Origin: Pirellula sp. SH-Sr6A
GTDB lineage: Bacteria > Planctomycetota > Planctomycetia > Pirellulales > Pirellulaceae
Length of the DNA stretch: 64,000 nucleotides
Reading direction: 5' to 3'
Assembly: GCF_001610875.1 (NCBI RefSeq)
Contig: NZ_CP011272.1
Span: forward strand, 1,407,988 to 1,471,987
Made by a program: the position numbers and the translations under genes. Positions 59,649-64,000 of the stretch are shown here, piece by piece; positions within the stretch are counted from its first letter, which is position 1, and each line of letters begins with the position of its first letter. A model generated the notes under the pieces. That model did no database searches and was not told the DNA's origin. It saw only the letters and a program-made list of their open reading frames with translations.

Positions 59649-60200
59649 ATGCGAATTCGATTGAAGAGTGGCGACCGCATACGGTTGGTCTCGATGCCTG
59701 ATGATCCCGATCCAATCCCGGTCGGGATGCTTGGAACCGTCACCGAGGTTCATGAGCATCGAGACTGGATGCAGGTTGAGGTGGATTGGGACAACGGCCG
59801 CTCCCTGATGCTGACCCTTCCCGATGACTGTATTGAGATCATCGATTCCCAGAACTCCGAATCCTGTAGGGACCACACCATGTCGACGCGAGCAACGATT
59901 GCCCATTCCGATAGCGATGGGAGCTACCACGCTACCTACCTGCATTTCGATGGATATCCGGAACATGCAGGGGTGATTCTCAACCAATGGTACAACTCCA
60001 TCGAGAAGGCCTCGGCGTTGATCGCCGGAGGAGAACTGCGAAGTTTGAACTCGAGCGATGGGGCACCCGAGTATTTCTCTCGGGCACAACCCCCAAAGCA
60101 TCTCTGCGACCGGATGTCGCTCATGACGTTTGCACGCGGCTGCGATGCGAACTACCTTTACGTCTTCGAAGACGGGCATTGGCACTGCCACAAGCTTTAG
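59649..60200 (+). CDS. DUF4314-MSTRATI fusion protein, copy 2
   Basis: 183 residues. Residues 1-77 match the DUF4314-like protein of copy 1 (GDRIRLVSMPDDPDPIPVGM, WDNGRSLMLTLPDDC); from residue 78 (ATG at 59880) it is the MSTRATI protein (HFDGYPEHAG, YVFEDGHWHCHKL). The stop between them is lost, and since both genes are in the same frame the result is one continuous ORF. The internal ATG still has a partial ribosome binding site (TAGGGACC), so a separate short product is possible. Confidence 0.75.
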   Translation: MRIRLKSGDRIRLVSMPDDPDPIPVGMLGTVTEVHEHRDWMQVEVDWDNGRSLMLTLPDDCIEIIDSQNSESCRDHTMSTRATIAHSDSDGSYHATYLHFDGYPEHAGVILNQWYNSIEKASALIAGGELRSLNSSDGAPEYFSRAQPPKHLCDRMSLMTFARGCDANYLYVFEDGHWHCHKL

Positions 60201-60203
60201 CTC

Positions 60204-61595
60204 TTACTTGGCGTCCGCAGCACGCATCGGAATCGGAGACTCGCCGGTCCGCTCCAAGATCGCCGGCTTGCCAGTGAATCGCTGGTAGCGATCAACGATG
60301 ACGTCGGCGTAGAGGCAATCGAGTTCCATCAAAAAGGCATTGCGACCGCATTGCTCGGCGCCGATCAAGGTCGAGCCGCTACCACCGAAGAGATCAAGCA
60401 CATTCTCGCCAGGGAGCGACGAATACTGCATGGCTCGTATCGCAAGCTCCACAGGCTTTTCGGTGAGGTGGATCATTGATTGCGGATTGACCTTCTTTAC
60501 TTGCCACAGATCGGTTGCATTGTTGGGCCCGTAGTACTTATGCCCCGCCCCTTCCTTCCATCCGTAGAACGCCCATTCATGCGCGCCCATGAAGTCTTTG
60601 CGTGTCAAAACAGGATGCTGCTTGTCCCAAATGATCGATTGGGAGAAATACAAACCATGCTTAGCAAGGAACGGAGGGTAGTTGCCACAGTTGGCGTAGC
60701 CTCCCCAGATGTAGAAGCACCGGCCAGGCAACAGAACGCGTGCGATATTCCCAAACCACGCATCGAGCAATCGATCGAACTCGTTGTCGCTAACAAAGTC
60801 GTTCGCGAGGGGGCGATCCTTAGGCCGGAGCTTCTTATGCGTTGCAGCGTGCTTTGGTTTCCCCGTCTCATGATCGACACCAAAGGAAGCAGCGTTCCCT
60901 TGCCCTTGCTTAAGTTTCCCCGACGCAGCGTCGTTGGTGAACGAGGATAGGCCGGCCGCGATCGCGTTGTTCGATCGTGGTTCCACTTTGACATTGTACG
61001 GAGGGTCAGTGTTGCAAAGATGAATCGCATTGCCGGCCAATAAGCGATCTAGATCCGCAGGACTCGAAGAATCCCCACAGAGCAAACGATGATTTCCGAG
61101 GATCCAAAGATCCCCTGGCTTAGTGATCGCAGCATCTGGAGGTTCCGGGATTTCGTCCGGGTCGGTCAAGCCTTCGTTGACTCCGGTATCCATCAGCTTC
61201 GCAAGTTCCTCCGCGTTAAACCCAAGCAGCCCGAGGTCGTAGTTTGCTTCCTGCAATGCCGACAATTCGATCGGCAACAGATCGTAATTCCATTCCGCGA
61301 TCTCAGCGGTCTTGTTATCTGCGATGCGGTAGGCTCGGACTTGCTCAGGCGACAGGTGCGCCGCTACAACAACGGGCACTCGCTCGAGTCCGAGCTTCTG
61401 CGCGGCTTTCAATCTTGTATGCCCGACGATGATGACACTATCACTATCGACAACGATTGGCTGTGAGAAGCCATACTCCTTAATCGAAGCAGCGACGGCG
61501 TCAACGGCTTTATCGTTGTTGCGGGGGTTGTTTTCGTAGGGACGAACGCGATCGAGGGTCCACATTTCAATCTGCAATGCATTGATGGTTGACAT
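60204..61595 (-). CDS. ParB-like domain fused to DNA methyltransferase, copy 2, complete
   Basis: 463 residues. The N-terminal part (about 1-95) is a ParB/sulfiredoxin-like nuclease fold: VRPYENNPRNNDKAVDAVAA, IKEYGFSQPIVVDSD, IIVGHTRLKAAQKLG. The beta-class methyltransferase follows from about 165: NTDPPYNV (motif IV), then WDKQHPVLTRKDFMGAHEWA, and DLFGGSGSTLIG (motif I). Such fusions are common in phages and modify phage DNA to escape restriction. The gene is convergent with the cassette array. Copy 1 lacks the ParB part. Confidence 0.9.
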   Translation of the reverse strand: MSTINALQIEMWTLDRVRPYENNPRNNDKAVDAVAASIKEYGFSQPIVVDSDSVIIVGHTRLKAAQKLGLERVPVVVAAHLSPEQVRAYRIADNKTAEIAEWNYDLLPIELSALQEANYDLGLLGFNAEELAKLMDTGVNEGLTDPDEIPEPPDAAITKPGDLWILGNHRLLCGDSSSPADLDRLLAGNAIHLCNTDPPYNVKVEPRSNNAIAAGLSSFTNDAASGKLKQGQGNAASFGVDHETGKPKHAATHKKLRPKDRPLANDFVSDNEFDRLLDAWFGNIARVLLPGRCFYIWGGYANCGNYPPFLAKHGLYFSQSIIWDKQHPVLTRKDFMGAHEWAFYGWKEGAGHKYYGPNNATDLWQVKKVNPQSMIHLTEKPVELAIRAMQYSSLPGENVLDLFGGSGSTLIGAEQCGRNAFLMELDCLYADVIVDRYQRFTGKPAILERTGESPIPMRAADAK

Positions 61596-61653
61596 ACTGG
61601 TATCCTTCCGTGATGGACTCGTGTTGGAAATAGATCTCTAATCTTTGGTGGAA

Positions 61654-61884
61654 TTACTTGGCGTTGATGGGCTCGGGCTTCGCTTTCAACGCGTTGACGT
61701 TCACGTTTCTCGACGCCTTGCTTCGTACTTTTCGAAGCGCACGTTTCAACGCTTCATCCCAGGTTGTTGGCTGGGGCTCTGATGGCTTCGAATCCACCTC
61801 GCCCGCTTCGCGTTTTGCAATCGAGCGTCTGGCTGCTGCATTGAATCGCTTCAATTTCCGGCGCATAGATGTGCCGAAATCCAT
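61654..61884 (-). CDS. Small basic protein
   Basis: 76 residues from the ATG at 61884 (MDFGTSMRRKLKRFNAAAR), which has AAGGAG 6 bases upstream; the longer frame to 61935 lacks this. Rich in Lys, Arg and Ala, with a helical middle (WDEALKRALRKVRSKASR). Likely nucleic-acid binding, function unknown. It precedes the ParB-methyltransferase gene on the same strand. Confidence 0.6.
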   Translation of the reverse strand: MDFGTSMRRKLKRFNAAARRSIAKREAGEVDSKPSEPQPTTWDEALKRALRKVRSKASRNVNVNALKAKPEPINAK

Positions 61885-62171
61885 GAAAATCTCCTTGTAA
61901 AAATGGGGCGGAAGTCGCCCGGACCCAAAAAACAAACTCTGTCTAGTAAGGCTCCTGTTCCCGCGGCCCTAGAACGCGTTTTAGGGCGGGGTAGGACCCA
62001 TTACTATTCGTTGCACCGAAGCTGCTGAGTGCCACTTTGGCAGACGCAACGTGGGGGCCACTGTTGGCCCACTGACGCGTTCTCCGGTTGGTTTGGCGTT
62101 CCATACGAATGCGGTGCTTCGGTTGCGACGTGCGCTAACGTGTGCGATTCGTTGCGATTGCGCTTGGTTAC
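61885..62171. other. Non-coding gap, right part of prophage
   Basis: About 290 bases without a supported gene. Contains TTGGCAGACGC and a GGCCACTGTTGGCCC inverted repeat near 62055-62070. An open frame here on the minus strand (to 61981) overlaps the nuclease gene in another frame and is not credible. Confidence 0.35.
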
Positions 62172-62642
62172 TCATGAGTAGTCTCGGATGATATTGCCTG
62201 CTGCCTTCCAGAGTTCGTTTGCATTCGTTGGCGTCCAGTTGCGAACGTTCTCGGCACCACCACCGGCGCCATGCCCCATTTCCCAATAGGTCACATCGGG
62301 ATTGATTCCGAATGCGGCTGATGCGTCGGCAGGAATCGTTTCCTCATCGCCGTTTGGCTTGTTACTAGCGCCAAAGGAGAAGTCCATGCAGCGCCGGCCA
62401 GCAAACGCTGCAACTTCGTCAAAGGGTTGCACGTCGATCAAAAGCACATGGGTGTCAGGGCACTCGGAGTGCCCGCATGGAAACTCCACACGGAAGCTTG
62501 GCGTCCAACCAACGAGGTCAAACGGCTCATAGTCCCACTTCCATTTCGCTTGATCGAAGAAGCACGCCCATTGCGCTTCCAAACGGGAACGGAACTGGAC
62601 GCCGTTGTAGAAGGTGGACCGAGACTCAAATGCGTGATTCAT
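62172..62642 (-). CDS. PDDEXK-like phage nuclease or resolvase-like protein
   Basis: 156 residues from the ATG at 62642 (MNHAFESRSTFYNGVQFRSR). The opening Y-x-G-VxFRSRLEAQWACFFD and KWKWDYEPFDLVGWTPSF resembles small phage proteins of the restriction-endonuclease-like fold, where the Glu of SRLEA is part of the active site. The later VLLIDVQPFDEVAAF would be the D-x(n)-E/QxK strand but lacks the normal ExK, so catalysis is uncertain. The C-terminus looks family-specific (DVTYWEMGHGAG). Confidence 0.6.
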   Translation of the reverse strand: MNHAFESRSTFYNGVQFRSRLEAQWACFFDQAKWKWDYEPFDLVGWTPSFRVEFPCGHSECPDTHVLLIDVQPFDEVAAFAGRRCMDFSFGASNKPNGDEETIPADASAAFGINPDVTYWEMGHGAGGGAENVRNWTPTNANELWKAAGNIIRDYS

Positions 62643-62693
62643 ATCGCGGGTACCTTTCGATTTTGGGGTGACTGAGAAATGTGGTTTGAGGCA

Positions 62694-63042
62694 TTCCCGG
62701 ACGTCCGGACGTTTAGGACGTGTTTCCCTATACGATCTACATACGGGAAAATACACATACGTTTACCCGTCCAATAACTAACTCCTGACAAACGTCCGGA
62801 ACGTCCGGAACGTCCTAAACCGCCAATGAAAATGCTGGGTAAAACGTTAGGACGTTTCGAAATCTTTATGTCCGGGAAATGTCCTAAACGTCCGGAAGTG
62901 GACACTGAGCCTCGCATGTGGGAGCAGCGAAAGTGATCGAACGCCGAACTGCTATCAGCGATTGTGATACTGATCATGAAAACAGCTCCATTTCCCGGAC
63001 GTTCCCGGACGTTTGATTTTCAACGTCCGGAAGTCCTAAGCG
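62694..63042. repeat. Iteron-like cluster of ACGTCCGGA/ACGTCCTAA 9-mers
   Basis: About twelve copies, on both strands, of a 9-base motif ACGTCC(G/T)(G/A)A. They include three in exact tandem at 62792-62818, a palindromic pair ACGTCCGGACGT at 62701, and two TCCCGGACGTT units at 62993-63013 inside the end of the helicase gene. It looks like a binding array for a replication initiator or a repressor. Confidence 0.75.
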
Positions 63043-64000
63043 GTCATTGTGGGCCGACTCAACGAAGACCTGGTACTGGTTGTATTGGCCGTTGAACGAG
63101 CGCTTGAATACCGCGAAGGTGCCGTCATCAAGCTTGAAACGCTCGCCAACGAATCGCCCTGCCAGCTTGCCCATGCGTGTGGTCTGAGAGCGAGGAGTCC
63201 CGTCACCGAGTTCGGATTGCAGCACAAAGTGCTTGTTTGCGAGGTCGGTTAACTCAGACGAAGACCAGATCCCCTGTGGATGATGCGCAAGCGCCGTAAC
63301 GAGCTCTTCGAACTCGCGGCGCGTCTCATCCATTTCACTGGCGGCATCTTCGGCATTGGTCATGAAGTCCGGTTCACCATTGGCTTCAAGAATTCCACCG
63401 ATGATGTTGCCCCAGCCCTTCTTGTTGAATCGAGTTTGGATCTTGGCTAGAGGCATGCCACTGGCTTTCCAGCGTTCGACCATGTTTACCAGCTCACCGA
63501 GCAGTTGCAGCCGATGCGTTTGAACGTATGCCTCGGGATCATCCATCGAGAATGAACGCCTAGATGGGTCGCCCTCGTATTCCAGGTTGATAACAACGCA
63601 GCGAGTGATAAGGTCGCGACTCACATCAGGCGAGTTGGCGGTGATGCAGAATAGATGCGAGTTCTCAGCGCGAATCTCTTGCGAGAATCCTAGCAGACGA
63701 AAGGACAGAATCGGATCGGTGATGGATCGCTCGAGGCAGGCGGAGTCGATCTTTGGATTGCGGCCGCGTGCCTTCGCGTTGTCGATGATGATAGTCGTTA
63801 CACCACGTCTGACAATCGTTCCCAGTCGCTTCTCGAACTCTTCGTCGTTCGCGTTATAGGATGCAGTCTCCACATGATGGCCATCCCGGAGGATTGCCAG
63901 AATCTGTGCAAGAACCGATTTGCCTAGCTCGGGTTGATTCCCGTTGAACAGTACAGCAGGCTTAGAACCGATGAAGCGTGAGACTAGCAGCCCCGTTAGC
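62974..64000 (-). CDS. Phage helicase/ATPase, C-terminal part (runs off window)
   Basis: The frame is open from the window edge at 64000 through to the stop at 62974 (about 341 codons visible); the GTG at 63873 is internal. Near the edge it reads FNGNQPELGKSVLAQILAIL, a Walker A-like GxxxxGKS, then TTIIIDNAKARG (Walker B-like with DN) and LFCITANSPDVSRDLITRCV (sensor region with Arg). This is the plan of AAA+/SF3-like ATPases joined to phage primases. The C-terminal 120 residues look like a winged-helix tail. Its end overlaps the iteron cluster. Confidence 0.75.
   Translation of the reverse strand, partial: LTGLLVSRFIGSKPAVLFNGNQPELGKSVLAQILAILRDGHHVETASYNANDEEFEKRLGTIVRRGVTTIIIDNAKARGRNPKIDSACLERSITDPILSFRLLGFSQEIRAENSHLFCITANSPDVSRDLITRCVVINLEYEGDPSRRSFSMDDPEAYVQTHRLQLLGELVNMVERWKASGMPLAKIQTRFNKKGWGNIIGGILEANGEPDFMTNAEDAASEMDETRREFEELVTALAHHPQGIWSSSELTDLANKHFVLQSELGDGTPRSQTTRMGKLAGRFVGERFKLDDGTFAVFKRSFNGQYNQYQVFVESAHNDRLGLPDVENQTSGNVREMELFS

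Noticed and set aside
61981-62286. 101-codon minus-strand ORF before the nuclease-like gene
   Set aside because: It overlaps the nuclease gene in another frame and has composition typical of an out-of-frame reading.
62639-62977. 112-codon minus-strand ORF over the iteron cluster
   Set aside because: Its translation is repeats of the iteron (GRSGRSGRLSG-like) with no ribosome binding site.
63049-63252. Plus-strand ORFs opposite the helicase gene
   Set aside because: They are antisense readings of a gene with recognisable ATPase motifs.

Overview
The window looks like a chromosomal segment of a planctomycete, probably of the Pirellulaceae type. This is inferred from moderate-to-high GC, many small secreted lipoproteins and His-rich proteins, and gene families I associate with that group. 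No rRNA, tRNA or CRISPR array was seen. Two unlike halves meet near 16.4 kb.

1-16.4 kb is a metal-handling and efflux island. A minus-strand operon (3408 down to 1) encodes a MacB/FtsX-type permease, a lipoprotein, a HlyD-type adaptor and an ABC ATPase cut by the window edge. Facing it on the plus strand are secreted Cys/His-rich proteins, a CusC/TolC-like outer membrane lipoprotein, a CusB/CzcB-like adaptor with His-rich ends, a CusA/CzcA-like RND pump, a secreted protein made of four short repeats, a His-rich lipoprotein, and a P1B-type ATPase whose SPC and HEGST motifs point to the P1B-4 group. A convergent CDF-like transporter closes the island.

16.4-64 kb is prophage. Transcribed leftwards from about 41.4 kb: small terminase, large terminase, a small gpW-position protein, portal, protease-capsid fusion, two DUF2190-like proteins, head-tail proteins, tail tube, tail chaperone (apparently with a -1 frameshift product), tape measure, a tail protein and a very Ser-rich 806-residue protein. 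Directly behind the Ser-rich gene lies an accessory cassette: a glycosyltransferase-25/sulfotransferase fusion, a methyltransferase fusion, a nucleotidyltransferase, two GT-A glycosyltransferases, a Pro-rich protein and a radical SAM enzyme. I infer that these enzymes decorate the phage's own Ser-rich or Pro-rich surface proteins.

The packaging module then occurs a second time. Portal, gpW-like gene, large and small terminase, amidoligase, an array of small genes and a DNA methyltransferase are present at 37.1-49.4 kb and again at 51-61.6 kb. The second portal has lost its 3' end, the first methyltransferase has lost its ParB-like 5' part, and a DDE transposase sits at the joint. This reads as two related prophages in tandem, joined by a deletion. 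The second copy carries a GNAT/DUF1778 toxin-antitoxin pair, and the first carries an HNH endonuclease. The right end holds a small basic protein, a nuclease-like gene, a cluster of 9-bp iterons and a helicase/ATPase that runs off the window.

The most unusual feature is the small-gene array between amidoligase and methyltransferase in both copies. Most of its genes are preceded by a conserved leader repeat (core about 42 bp) and several are followed by a terminator hairpin. All 13 genes of copy 1 and all of copy 2 start in one reading frame, and the register-matched antisense frame is free of stops for 2,096 and 1,336 codons. Gene order and content differ between copies, which suggests exchangeable cassettes.
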